A stretch of DNA of 34,703 nucleotides from CBFIDE01 sp965661265 (GTDB lineage Bacteria > Bacteroidota > Bacteroidia > Flavobacteriales > Schleiferiaceae), in contig CBFIDE010000021.1 of NCBI GenBank assembly GCA_965661265.1, forward strand, positions 1 through 34,703, given 5' to 3'. Positions 23,878-33,118 of the stretch are shown here, in pieces. Position 1 is the stretch's first letter, and every line of letters starts with the position of its first letter. The translations under genes were made by a program, and so were the position numbers. A model generated the notes under the pieces. It searched no databases. It was given only the letters and a program-made list of their open reading frames with translations, and was not told the DNA's origin.

Positions 23878-23902
23878 AAAAAATCCCGCAAAAGCGGGAT
23901 TT
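23878..23902 (-). terminator. Intrinsic terminator of lpdA
   Basis: A 9-base perfect stem (23881-23889 with 23894-23902) with an AAAA loop on the plus strand gives, on the minus strand, a GC-rich hairpin followed by a T run. It lies 21 bases past the lpdA stop. Confidence 0.88.
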
Positions 23903-23922
23903 AATAATATACTCTAAAAGCT

Positions 23923-25311
23923 TTATAAATGAATTACTTCATCATATGCTGCTGCAGTAGCTTCCATCACTGCCTCGCTCATAGTTGGATGAGGATGAAC
24001 AGATTTTAATATTTCCATTGCAGTTGTCTCTAATTTTCTTGCAACAACAGACTCAGCAATCATTTCAGTAACATTAGCTCCTATCATATGGCATCCTAAT
24101 AGCTCACCATATTTAGCATCATATATTACTTTTACAAAACCATCTTTATGTCCTGCTGCACTAGCTTTACCGCTGGCTGAAAAAGGAAACTTACCTACCT
24201 TAAGTTCATAACCTGCCTCTTTAGCTGCCTTTTCAGTATAACCAACAGAGGCGATCTCAGGAGATGCATAAGTACATCCTGGAATATTATTATAATCTAA
24301 GACTTCAGGATGATGACCTGCTATCTTCTCAACACAAATAATACCTTCAGCAGAAGCTACATGCGCCAATGATTGACCAGGAACACAATCTCCGATGGCA
24401 TAAAAACCATCTACATTCGTCTTATAGAATGGATCAACTGTAATCTTTCCTTTCTCTGTTTTGATACCTAAAGCTTCAAGACCGATATTCTCAATATTGG
24501 CCTGAACTCCAACAGCAGAGAGAACAACATCACATTCAATTACTTCTTCTCCTTTTTTAGTCTTCACACTAACCTTACAACCTGCTCCAGAAGTATCCAC
24601 CTTAGTTACTTCAGAATTAGTCATAATTTTAATTCCTTGCTTTTTGAAGCTACGCTCCATCTGCTTAGAAATCTCTTCATCTTCAACAGGAACAATATTA
24701 GGAAGGTATTCTACAATAGTAACCTCTGTTCCCATTGCTTGATAGAAATAAGCGAATTCAACACCAATAGCACCAGAACCAACTACTAACAACTTCTTAG
24801 GTTGTGTCGCAAGAGTCATCGCCTGGCGATATCCTATGATCTTTTTACCATCCTGAGGAAGGTTTGGAAGCTCTCTAGATCTAGCTCCTGTAGAGATTAT
24901 AATACTTTTTGCGCTATACTCTGTAGTCTTGCCATCTTCTGCCTTAACAGACACCTTCTTACCCGCTTTAAGAGTACCGCTGCCCATTATAACATCAATC
25001 TTATTCTTCTTCATTAAGAACTGAACACCTTTGCTCATTCCGTCCGCTACACCTCTACTCCTTTTTACAACAGCAGAAAAATCCTTATCAGCCTTCTCTA
25101 CAGTAATACCGTATTCAGATGCATGATTTATATATTCAAAAACGTTTGCACTTTTTAATAATGCTTTGGTAGGAATACATCCCCAGTTTAAGCAAATACC
25201 GCCTAAACTTTCACGTTCAATAATTGCGGTCTTTAAACCTAATTGAGACGCTCTAATAGCTGCAACATAGCCACCAGGTCCACTACCTAAAACAATAAGA
25301 TCATAATTCAT
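23923..25311 (-). CDS. lpdA: Dihydrolipoyl dehydrogenase (LpdA/E3)
   Basis: This is the FAD-linked E3 component that reoxidises dihydrolipoamide in 2-oxoacid dehydrogenase complexes. From the ATG at 25311 the protein has 462 residues. It shows the FAD-binding GSGPGGYVAA, the redox disulfide CLNWGC (Cys40/Cys45), the NAD-binding GSGAIGVEFA, YAIGDC near the second FAD contact and the C-terminal interface HPHPTMSEA with the catalytic His. A further ATG four codons upstream (25323) is possible; I prefer MNYDLIV because it matches the family N-terminus. No E1 or E2 genes are nearby, as is common when E3 is shared. A terminator follows. Confidence 0.96.
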   Translation of the reverse strand: MNYDLIVLGSGPGGYVAAIRASQLGLKTAIIERESLGGICLNWGCIPTKALLKSANVFEYINHASEYGITVEKADKDFSAVVKRSRGVADGMSKGVQFLMKKNKIDVIMGSGTLKAGKKVSVKAEDGKTTEYSAKSIIISTGARSRELPNLPQDGKKIIGYRQAMTLATQPKKLLVVGSGAIGVEFAYFYQAMGTEVTIVEYLPNIVPVEDEEISKQMERSFKKQGIKIMTNSEVTKVDTSGAGCKVSVKTKKGEEVIECDVVLSAVGVQANIENIGLEALGIKTEKGKITVDPFYKTNVDGFYAIGDCVPGQSLAHVASAEGIICVEKIAGHHPEVLDYNNIPGCTYASPEIASVGYTEKAAKEAGYELKVGKFPFSASGKASAAGHKDGFVKVIYDAKYGELLGCHMIGANVTEMIAESVVARKLETTAMEILKSVHPHPTMSEAVMEATAAAYDEVIHL

Positions 25312-25431
25312 ATGTAGAATCATTTAAATTTAAAATGCGAATTTAGTGTTTAAGCTTTTATATTGAATTAATCTCAAGCAGATTTTTGAACAAGCTATTA
25401 GATTTTCAGTATTCGCATTGTATTTCACCTA

Positions 25432-25809
25432 CTAATCTACTGCTATTAGACTAATTTCAACGTTTACATTCTTTGGCAAGACGCTTACCTCAACTGTCTC
25501 TCTTGCCGGTGGTCTCTCATCAAAATACGAAGCATATACTTCGTTCACCTCATTGAACTGGCCCATATCAGCTAGAAAAATGCTGCATTTCACAACATTG
25601 TCAAAACTCATATTGGCTTCACTCAACACTGCATATAGATTTTGCATCACCTTATGAGTCTCAACTTTTATATTATCAAGGACCAACTCTCCTGTTTCTG
25701 CGTCTAGCGCGATTTGCCCACTGCAGTAGAGTGTATTTCCTGCTTTCACTGCTTGACTATAAGGACCAATTGGTGAAGGTACTTTCTCAGAACGGATTAT
25801 TTCTTTCAT
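25432..25809 (-). CDS. ridA: RidA family enamine/imine deaminase
   Basis: RidA hydrolyses reactive enamines and imines such as 2-aminoacrylate made by PLP enzymes. The 125-residue protein is standard length and has the start IIRSEKVPSPIGPYSQAVKA, the CSGQIALD strand, and the conserved arginine with PPARETVEVSVLP before NVNVEISLIA. It is upstream of lpdA on the same strand with a 120-base gap and diverges from the glutaminase gene, with only 36 bases between them. Family is certain; the exact substrate is inferred from the family. Confidence 0.96.
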   Translation of the reverse strand: MKEIIRSEKVPSPIGPYSQAVKAGNTLYCSGQIALDAETGELVLDNIKVETHKVMQNLYAVLSEANMSFDNVVKCSIFLADMGQFNEVNEVYASYFDERPPARETVEVSVLPKNVNVEISLIAVD

Positions 25810-25845
25810 ACTTTTGTTGAATATTAATTTATAAAAGTAATAAGC

Positions 25846-26412
25846 TTGAAGCTTTTCTTAATAGATAATTACGATTCATTTACTTACAATCTTTCTCATT
25901 ACTTAGAGGCTATCACTCATAGTGATGTCAAAGTAGTTAGGAACGATGAATTTAATCTTGATGAAATAGAAGGCTATACCCATATTATTATATCTCCAGG
26001 CCCAGGATTGCCCAAAGATGCGGGCTTAAGTCTTGAAGTAATCAAGAGATATATTGGCAAGAAATCCATCTTGGGTGTTTGTTTAGGATTTCAGGCTATC
26101 GCTGAATACTTAGGACATGAGCTCTATAACCAAGAGAAAGTCCAACACGGAATTAGCAAGACTATTCATTGGAATAATGAATCAGAATTGGCTAAAGACA
26201 TTCCAAAGAAGCATGCAGTAGGCTTATATCACTCTTGGGCCGTAAAAATCGAGCCTGACTCAGATCTTCTTATTTCTGCAAAAAGCGATGATAATATAAT
26301 CATGGCAATAGAATCTAAGGAGTTAAAAATGGCTGGGGTGCAATTTCATCCAGAGTCTATTATGACAGAGCATGGAAAAGAAATACTAAAAAACTGGTTG
26401 AATAACTTTTAG
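25846..26412 (+). CDS. Anthranilate / aminodeoxychorismate synthase glutamine amidotransferase (TrpG/PabA)
   Basis: This subunit releases ammonia from glutamine for anthranilate or 4-amino-4-deoxychorismate synthesis. The 188-residue class I glutaminase shows DNYDSFTYNL, the ISPGPGLPKDAG strand-loop, the nucleophile Cys79 in GVCLGFQAIAEYLG, and His168/Glu170 in VQFHPESIM. I use the TTG at 25846, which directly precedes KLFLIDNYDSFTYNL, the usual N-terminus; no earlier alternative keeps this. No chorismate-binding partner is next to it, so PabA and TrpG cannot be told apart; it may serve both. Its stop overlaps that of lptD by four bases. Confidence 0.93.
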   Translation: MKLFLIDNYDSFTYNLSHYLEAITHSDVKVVRNDEFNLDEIEGYTHIIISPGPGLPKDAGLSLEVIKRYIGKKSILGVCLGFQAIAEYLGHELYNQEKVQHGISKTIHWNNESELAKDIPKKHAVGLYHSWAVKIEPDSDLLISAKSDDNIIMAIESKELKMAGVQFHPESIMTEHGKEILKNWLNNF

Positions 26413-29018
26413 CGAACAAAGTCACCAACACCTCTTCTTCTTTCGTATTTAAGATCTTGAAGAATGCTTGAGGATACTCTAATTGTGAGCGTATAACTTT
26501 GTTGAAATCCAAAAGGAACCCAAGTACAAATCATCTCCCAGCAGTGCAATTGTCTATAGAAATTGAAGTTGGTAGGTGTAAAGCCACGATTTTCTAAATC
26601 GTATCCAGTATTGAAATTAACTTTCCAATTATCAGTAAGTTGCACATCTCCACTTAAACTTAAACTTTGATTTATTGTAGAGATATCTCCTGCATATCTC
26701 GCATTGATATTATAGTTTACATTCAAGGTCCAAGGAGTATTAAAATCTACATAGCCCGGTCTTCTGTAATAATCGATATCACCGGTTGTGATTCCCAAAT
26801 CATCTGCCTGAATAGGAACATTCTTTTCGCGCTCTTGACCTTTTTTGTTTCCACCTTTAGCCTTAAAAGTATTTGAATTTAAGCTAAAGCCCATTGCAAA
26901 AGTTTGACCTGTTGGTCTTAAAAGAATTCCATTTACACTGTTGGCATATTCATTCACCCTAGTTCCTAATTCCTCATCATATCCATAAAAATCAAAGATG
27001 GCGGAGTATTGCATATTCACTAAGCGCTTAAAGGCCGTAGATGAAACAGAAAGATTTAGAGGCGACCAATTAAACTCTTCAGCAGCAACATTATAGGAAG
27101 TTCTTAGGCTAAGCCTTTCTAAAATCTTTACTTTAGTTAGTCCCGTGCTGTCCCTCTTACTGTTAACCTTAGCCTCTAAGGTGTTTTGCACACCAAAATT
27201 TATAGTGCTAGAACGGCCTGCTCCGGCAGAACCATAAATACCTCCTTGATATCTATTAAACCTTTGAGTGTTGCCCAGAGAATCTGTTTGAATTTCTTGA
27301 TACTGCCCCCAAATTTCATTAGAGAAATCTGGACTAAAACTAACTCCAACCGTTGGAGTCATTACATGTCTTAAGGCTCTTAGTTTGCCTTTAAATCTAA
27401 ACATACCATAGAGCTTGGTACTGAAGCTAGCTGTGGTACTAAAGTCCTGATTATAGAAGAATCCTCTAGCTGTGTCTGTTAGAACAGATTGGGTAGAGTC
27501 CTCATAAGAGTAATTTAATCTTTGAAAATACATTCTAGAGTTATATCTAAATGAAGGACTAAAAACGATATTCTTAAAAAGCTTATAGTTTGCGGAAGTA
27601 TTTACGGTATGCCTGATTCCACTCTTAGTACTATCCCTTAAGCTGCTTTCGCTAAAAGGATTAGCACCAATTTTAGATTGAATTTCACTGACCCCTTGCA
27701 AGCTATAATTAATACCAATTTCCTCATACCACTTATTTGGCCCTACTTTTTCGCTTCTTTTAAACGGAAAAACTCTACTCACATTAAATGCAACCTCCGG
27801 AAGTCTTAAAGTAAGATCATTGGTTTGATTGTTCTGTGAGTGCTTTCCATAAATGTTTAAACTAATCGGCTTGCCACTAAAGTTCTGCGTAAAACCAACA
27901 GAAGAGTTCAGAGTATTTGTTAAGACATCTGCAGGATTAACACTAGTAACCTTATAATAGTTAGAAGAGGCAATGTTTACATTGGCATTAAATTAGAAAT
28001 TAGGGTTGTTCTTTCTATCCTGATTATGCCTCCAAGAAATCCTAAAATCTGAACGATCATCAAATGCGCCGGGAATAAATTCTTCAAATTCTTTCTCACC
28101 ATATCTGATTCTATTATATCCAATATCTATGTTTCCATTATAGCCATACCTCTTATTATACTTGGATATAACCTTAAATCCATAACCACCTTGCGAGTAG
28201 ATATCGCCCGTAAGGGCCGCATCAAAATAATCATTACCAGCAAAATAATACCCTCCATTGGTTAAGAAGTAACCACGGTATTCAGATACCCCATAGGTTG
28301 GGATAATAATTCCTGACTTCCTTTTCTGTGTGGTTGGAAAAAATCCAAAGGGAACCATTAAGGGTGTAGGAACATCTACAATTTCTAAATACGCGAATTG
28401 AGAAACTACTTTTTCACCAGGAATCACCTTAGCCTTAGGTGTCATAATCCTAAAGTGAGGATGCTCATGGCTACAGGTGGTATAGGATGCATTTTTAATA
28501 TAAATGGACCTATCCTCCATCATTTTTACATCTTCACCATGTAAAAAACCTTCTCCTTCCTGAGTGATAACCTTTTTAATCTTAGCTCTTTTAGAAGAAA
28601 AATTATAGCGCATTTGATCTGATCGATACTTTTTATCTCCTTCCGTAAATATGGGTTTCTGCACTACTACACCTGATGAATCCTCATAACCCTCAGCAAA
28701 TACCTCGTTCTTATCAAAGTCTATATAAATATAACCTGCTTCTAAGATGATGTCTTCATACTCAACATAGGCCTGATTATACAGAAAAACTTTACCCTGA
28801 CTAGGACTACCAACAATGCTATCATTTGCCGTATAAATCACCTTAGAAGATAACATACTTTCACCCTGAGGCGTTTCTATTTCTGTAGTATATGTAGAGT
28901 CTGTACTTAAAGGTTTAAGACCTGAAGTATCTGATATAACTACTTGAGCCATGGAATTACTAAGATATCCCAGACAAATAGTTAATAAAATGATAATCTT
29001 TATACGCGGCTCTCGCAA
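26409..29018 (-). pseudogene. lptD: lptD (LPS assembly outer-membrane protein), interrupted by one in-frame TAA
   Basis: LptD is the outer-membrane barrel that inserts lipopolysaccharide. Starting at TTG (29018), a signal peptide (residues 1-24, ending SMAQ) precedes an OstA/LptA-like region (KVFLYNQAYVEYEDIILEAG, SKRAKIKKVITQEGEGFLHG), then a long beta-rich barrel ending at 26409. The frame is open for 341 codons, meets TAA at 27993-27995 (codon 342), and then continues in the same frame for 527 codons with no other stop or frame change. The residues around it read RKNNPNF, stop, FNANVNIASSNYY, so a single AAA-to-TAA change explains it. It diverges from the amidase gene. Because LptD is usually essential, this may be a sequence error or readthrough rather than true loss. 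Confidence 0.85.
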
Positions 29019-29032
29019 TATGACGCTTAAAT

Positions 29033-29060
29033 TTGCAAGTGAAAACAGGCATTAATATTG
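29033..29060 (+). promoter_or_regulatory. Candidate promoter of the amidase operon
   Basis: TTG at 29033-29035 is followed after 17 bases by TAATATTG (29053-29060), one mismatch from TAnnTTTG. It would start transcription about 25 bases before the amidase TTG start at 29092. The spacing is at the short end for the phylum. Confidence 0.35.
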
Positions 29061-29067
29061 TAAGGCT

Positions 29068-29075
29068 CAAAGCTA
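29068..29075 (-). promoter_or_regulatory. Candidate -7 box for lptD
   Basis: On the minus strand this reads TAGCTTTG, an exact TAnnTTTG match, about 50 bases upstream of the lptD TTG start. It overlaps the leader of the divergent amidase promoter. No clear TTG box is seen at the usual distance. Confidence 0.35.
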
Positions 29076-29091
29076 ATCAAAAAACATTCCA

Positions 29092-30285
29092 TTGAAGAAC
29101 ATACTTCTATATGTAGTTTGCATTTTACTAATTTCTAATTATCAAAATCTGGCTCAAGAATCGGATGGTGTTAATATAGTTGTTATTGATGCTGGGCATG
29201 GAGGACATGATCCTGGTAATCTTGGTACAGGTAGATATAAATCAAAAGAGAAAGATATTGCCTTGGCCGTAGCATTGAAACTTGGTAAGTATATCGAAGA
29301 TAATATAGAAGGGGTTCAGGTAATCTTTACAAGAAAAACAGACGTTTATATCGGTCTGAAAGAAAGAGCTGCTATCGCTAATAAAGCAAATGCAGACCTT
29401 TTTATTAGTATCCATTGCGATGCCTTTACTTCTAGCAAAGCTTTTGGGGCCACTAGCATTATCCTTGGGCGTAACCATGATGATGATAACCTTAGGGTTG
29501 CCAAGAATGAAAACTCCGTCATCTTTATGGAGGATAACTATGAGGAAAAGTACGAAGGATTTGATCCAAACAATCCACAGAGCCTTATAGCTCTTACTAT
29601 GGTTCAAAATGCTTTTTTAAATCAATCTGTAAGCTTTGCTCAAAAAGTTCAAGACCAATTTAACTATAGAGTGCAAAGAAGAGATAGGGGTGTGAAGCAG
29701 CAACCTTTAATGGTAACAAAAATGGCCGTGATGCCAAGTACACTAGTGGAGCTTGGCTTTTTAACCAATCCTGCAGAAGAAGACTTCTTAAATTCAGAAA
29801 AAGGCCAGTCTTTAATGGCCTCTGCAATCTATAGAGCATTTAAAGAGTATAAAATGGAGCGCGAGTCTTTTGAATTAAAAATTGATATGGAAGATGAACC
29901 AAAAATTGAAAAGCAAACTCCCTTAGAAGAAGCAGCAAAATCTACCGAGACTGTTCTTCTGCCTATTACAGCATTAGATGAGGCTGGGCCGGCTAAAAAA
30001 GTTGAGGAGAAAATAAATAAAAACAGCACTTTTATCTGTGTTCAAATCGCGACAAGCGCTAAGAAAAAAAGTCTTAGTCCAGAAAACTTTAAAGGTTTAA
30101 AAAATGTTGCCTTTTATGAGGATGGAGCTCTGTTTAAGTACTATATTGGAGAGTTCGATAACCTGACCGAGGCGCAGAATAAAAAAAGAGAATTGGCTCA
30201 ATTAGGATTTAAAGATGCTTTTATTGTGGCCCTTTCAGAAGGCAAGAGAATTAAGCTTAGCAAAGCACTAGAAATCCTTCAATAA
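29092..30285 (+). CDS. N-acetylmuramoyl-L-alanine amidase with C-terminal SPOR-like domain
   Basis: This is a zinc amidase that cuts the amide between muramic acid and the peptide in peptidoglycan. The 397-residue protein starts at TTG (29092) with a signal peptide (MKNILLYVVCILLIS). The Amidase_3 domain follows: VVIDAGHGGHDPG with zinc ligand His36, the KEKD glutamate Glu53, ISIHCDAF with His108 and the catalytic Glu220 in VELGFLTNPAEE. An acidic linker (about 285-310) leads to a C-terminal SPOR-like domain (FICVQIATSAKKKSL, GLFKYYIGEF-type strand, KDAFIVALSEGKRI) that would bind denuded glycans at division sites. It opens an operon with MlaD-like and iron-sulfur genes. Confidence 0.93.
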   Translation: MKNILLYVVCILLISNYQNLAQESDGVNIVVIDAGHGGHDPGNLGTGRYKSKEKDIALAVALKLGKYIEDNIEGVQVIFTRKTDVYIGLKERAAIANKANADLFISIHCDAFTSSKAFGATSIILGRNHDDDNLRVAKNENSVIFMEDNYEEKYEGFDPNNPQSLIALTMVQNAFLNQSVSFAQKVQDQFNYRVQRRDRGVKQQPLMVTKMAVMPSTLVELGFLTNPAEEDFLNSEKGQSLMASAIYRAFKEYKMERESFELKIDMEDEPKIEKQTPLEEAAKSTETVLLPITALDEAGPAKKVEEKINKNSTFICVQIATSAKKKSLSPENFKGLKNVAFYEDGALFKYYIGEFDNLTEAQNKKRELAQLGFKDAFIVALSEGKRIKLSKALEILQ

Positions 30286-30323
30286 AATTTTTAATCTTTG
30301 CTAGATACTAAAAGAAATATCAT

Positions 30324-31358
30324 TTGAAACTTACTACAGAACTCAAAGTAGGAATTATTGCTCTCTTATCAATTGCACTACTCTATTGGGGATTGAATTT
30401 CCTAAAAGGGAATAATATTTTCAAGAATGAAAAGGTCATCTATTCTGTTTACAATAAGATTGATGGATTAACTAAAACTAGGCCTGTTACTATTAATGGT
30501 TTACAGGTTGGGAAAGTAAAGGATGTTTACCTCCACCCTATAATGGATGGATCTTTAGTTGTGGCCATGAGTTTGTCTACAGACTTTCCTATTCCAACTA
30601 ATACAACAGCTAAAATTAGCTCTAGTGATTTGATGGGGACTAAAAATATTGAGCTTATTCTGGGTGATTTACCTTCAAATGTGAGCAATGGAGACACATT
30701 GCCTTCTTCCATCGAACTTAGTTTGAGCGAGGAAGTGAATAAGCAAGTAGCTCCACTAAAACAAAAGACCGAGAAGCTAATCGGAAGTGTTGATACTGTT
30801 TTAGTTTTAATTTCAGGTTTCCTTAATGAGAATACTAAAGATAATTTCCTGAGCACTTTCAATTCTCTGAAGCAAAGCTTTGCAGCATTACAAGGAACTA
30901 TAGAATCCTTAGAAAAGACTACTAAAAGCTCTGAAGATGATCTAATATCTACATTTGAAAGTGTGGCCAGCATCACTAAGAACTTGGCAGAAAATGAGGA
31001 GCAGATTTCCGGCATACTTCAAAACTTAGATCAGGTAACAGATAGCTTAGCTCAAGTGAATATTAAAGAAACATTTGAAAGCTTGAACTCTTCTTTGGCT
31101 TCCGCCGATTTAATCTTAAAAAAGATTGATGAGGGAGATGGTTCTTTAGGAATGTTGATCAATGATCCTAAATTGTATAAAAACTTAAGCGACGCCTCGC
31201 TGCAGCTCAACGAATTATTATTAGATTTAAAGTATAATCCAAAGCGATACGTTCACTTCTCAATGTTTGGTGGCAGTAAAGACTATTCTGATAAAGAGAT
31301 AGAGGAAATAAAAGCTGCGGAAAAGAAGATGCTGTTAGATAGCATCAATACTAAATAA
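30324..31358 (+). CDS. MlaD/MCE-domain lipid-transport protein
   Basis: This is a 344-residue periplasmic protein with an N-terminal membrane helix (about 7-27) and one MCE domain (about 38-115: VIYSVYNKIDGLTKTRPVTI and NGLQVGKVKDVYL). A long coiled-coil-prone region (about 135-270) and a short tail follow. MCE proteins form hexamers that bind lipids and carry them between inner and outer membranes. I keep the TTG at 30324, which gives KLTTELKVGI, the usual Bacteroidota start of this protein. It comes 38 bases after the amidase gene. The MlaE/MlaF permease and ATPase partners are not in the window. The pairing with the amidase is one I believe is common in the phylum. Confidence 0.9.
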   Translation: MKLTTELKVGIIALLSIALLYWGLNFLKGNNIFKNEKVIYSVYNKIDGLTKTRPVTINGLQVGKVKDVYLHPIMDGSLVVAMSLSTDFPIPTNTTAKISSSDLMGTKNIELILGDLPSNVSNGDTLPSSIELSLSEEVNKQVAPLKQKTEKLIGSVDTVLVLISGFLNENTKDNFLSTFNSLKQSFAALQGTIESLEKTTKSSEDDLISTFESVASITKNLAENEEQISGILQNLDQVTDSLAQVNIKETFESLNSSLASADLILKKIDEGDGSLGMLINDPKLYKNLSDASLQLNELLLDLKYNPKRYVHFSMFGGSKDYSDKEIEEIKAAEKKMLLDSINTK

Positions 31359-31371
31359 TTAAAGACATTCT

Positions 31372-32679
31372 ATGCATTTTGGAATTCAGAACATATTTTT
31401 CATCCTTGCCTTAGGAGTTGCAGCTTTTTTCTTTGCTAAGAAGTTTAAGGAAATCTGGAGAAATATAAATTTAGGAAAGGATATTGATAGATCCGACAAT
31501 GCTTCTGAGCGTTGGAAAATAATGGCTAAAGTAGCAATGGGCCAATCTAAAATGGTCAAAAGAAGATGGATCGCAGGATCCATGCACCTTATTGTTTATC
31601 TAGGATTCCTTTTAATAAATATTGAGGTAGCTGAAATTGTACTTGATGGTATCTTAGGTACCCACAGAATATTAGCAGAGCCTCTAGGTGCTGTTTATAA
31701 TGTAGCTATTAGTTTCTTTGAGGTGCTTGCTTTCTTAGTGCTTGCTGCCTGTGTGGTATTCTTGATTAGAAGGAATATTATTAAAGTAGATCGCTTTAAG
31801 GAATTAAAAGGATGGGCTAAGAATGATGGAAATAACATTCTATACATTGAGATTGTATTAATGACTGCTATTTTAGTCTTAGGTGCTGTAGAAGGGCATA
31901 TAGAAGGAAGTGCACATGGGCCTTGGTTAATCAGCTCGTTTTTATCTCCGCTTTTCAGCGATATGAGTCAACCAACATTACATATTATTGAGCGAGTAGC
32001 CTGGTGGGGTCACATTTTAGGAATATTTGCATTCTTAAACTACCTGCCCTACTCTAAGCACTTCCATATCATTATGGCTTTCCCAAATGTTTGGTATTCT
32101 AAATTGGAGCCAAAAGGTCAGCTCACCAATGATGCTGCGGTAATGAAGGAAGTTAAAACTATGATGGATCCAAGTGCAGATCCTTTTGCCGCACCTGCTG
32201 AAGGCGCTGAAGCACCAAGTAGATTTGGAGCAAAAGATGTACAGGATTTGAATTGGGTTCAATTAATGAACGCCTATAGTTGTACAGAATGCGGTAGATG
32301 CACCGATTCTTGCCCAGCGAACCAAACAGGCAAAAAACTATCTCCCCGTAAGGTAATGATGGATACGCGTGATCGACTAGAAGAAGTTGGCGCTAACATC
32401 AAGGCTAATGGTGAGTTTGTAGATGATAATAAGAGCCTTTTAGGTGACTTTATTACACCAGAAGAATTATGGGCTTGTACTAGTTGTAATGCTTGTACTG
32501 AAGCCTGTCCTATAAGTATTGATCCTCTTTCTATTATTGTAGATATGCGTAGATATATGGTAATGGAAGAAAGTAGCGCAAGCCCTTCTATCAATACTAT
32601 GATGCAGAATATAGAAAATAATGGTGCTCCTTGGGCATACGCTCAAGCTGACCGTGGAAACTGGACGAATGAGCTCTAA
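31372..32679 (+). CDS. Membrane (Fe-S)-binding oxidoreductase subunit (HdrC/NarI-like plus two 4Fe-4S sites)
   Basis: This 435-residue protein has about five hydrophobic helices up to residue 225, with histidines in MHLIVYLGFLLIN and WWGHILGIFAFLN that resemble heme b ligands of the nitrate-reductase gamma fold. Two ferredoxin-like clusters follow: Cys304, 307, 310 and 314 (SCTECGRCTDSCP) and Cys369, 372, 375 and 379 (CTSCNACTEACP). This is the layout of the membrane electron-transfer subunit of heterodisulfide-reductase-like complexes. The likely partner is the CCG-domain protein at 33720-34511. The electron donor and acceptor are unknown. It overlaps the HAD gene start by 11 bases. Confidence 0.88.
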   Translation: MHFGIQNIFFILALGVAAFFFAKKFKEIWRNINLGKDIDRSDNASERWKIMAKVAMGQSKMVKRRWIAGSMHLIVYLGFLLINIEVAEIVLDGILGTHRILAEPLGAVYNVAISFFEVLAFLVLAACVVFLIRRNIIKVDRFKELKGWAKNDGNNILYIEIVLMTAILVLGAVEGHIEGSAHGPWLISSFLSPLFSDMSQPTLHIIERVAWWGHILGIFAFLNYLPYSKHFHIIMAFPNVWYSKLEPKGQLTNDAAVMKEVKTMMDPSADPFAAPAEGAEAPSRFGAKDVQDLNWVQLMNAYSCTECGRCTDSCPANQTGKKLSPRKVMMDTRDRLEEVGANIKANGEFVDDNKSLLGDFITPEELWACTSCNACTEACPISIDPLSIIVDMRRYMVMEESSASPSINTMMQNIENNGAPWAYAQADRGNWTNEL

Positions 32680-33118
32680 AAGATCAGCAAATAGTATTAT
32701 TGAAAAGAAGCTCTTAGAGCTTAGTCAAGATGGAGAAAAACTAAGCCCCATCTTACCAGACCATATCAAGAACTTTTTAATTGATATTGATGGTACTATA
32801 TGTGATGATATTCCTAATGAAGAGCCTGAAAGAATGGCTACTGCTAAGGTTTATGAAGATGCAAGAGAAACTGTAAACTCTTGGTATGACGAAGGACATA
32901 TATTGACCTTCTTTACCTCTAGAACAGAAGATCAAAGAGAAGTAACGGAAAAATGGCTGGATGATCATGGATTCAAATATCACGCTATGCTCATGGGTAA
33001 ACCAAGAGGTGGTAATTATCATTGGATTGACAATCATCTAGTAAGAGCTACTCGTTATAAAGGAAAGTTTACCAAAATGGTAGAAAAGGAAGTGACTATT
33101 CAAGTATTTAAGTCTTGA
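32669..33118 (+). CDS. HAD-superfamily phosphatase-like protein
   Basis: From ATG 32669 the product is 149 residues. It has a HAD motif I, FLIDIDGTICDD (Asp39 and Asp41), motif II TSRTEDQREVTEKW (FFTSRTE) and a later WIDNH acidic segment that is the probable motif IV. The closest family I recall is the Bacteroidota BT0820-type HAD protein, often annotated as phosphoheptose isomerase-like without good evidence. A longer frame from 32621 would overlap the iron-sulfur gene by 59 bases and is less likely; ATG 32669 overlaps by only 11. Its stop overlaps the next TTG start (TTGA). The substrate is unknown. Confidence 0.82.
   Translation: MSSKRSANSIIEKKLLELSQDGEKLSPILPDHIKNFLIDIDGTICDDIPNEEPERMATAKVYEDARETVNSWYDEGHILTFFTSRTEDQREVTEKWLDDHGFKYHAMLMGKPRGGNYHWIDNHLVRATRYKGKFTKMVEKEVTIQVFKS

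Noticed and set aside
25334..25419. Nine-base inverted repeat (AATGCGAAT at 25334-25342, ATTCGCATT at 25411-25419) between ridA and lpdA as an operator pair
   Set aside because: The arms are 68 bases apart and do not extend; in an AT-rich gap this could be chance. No regulator is implied.
26409..27782. A separate 457-residue barrel protein on the minus strand starting at GTG
   Set aside because: It is in the same frame as the upstream lptD part, and 70 open codons link them; it is the C-terminal part of lptD.
27993..27995. TAA recoded as an amino acid in this genome
   Set aside because: Many genes here end at TAA, including essential ones such as thrS and infC, and no other intact gene contains an internal TAA. 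The DUF3667 stops come with frameshifts.
32621..32668. Longer N-terminus for the HAD protein
   Set aside because: These codons overlap the end of the iron-sulfur gene by 59 bases in total and add a sequence unlike the family; ATG 32669 is the simpler start.
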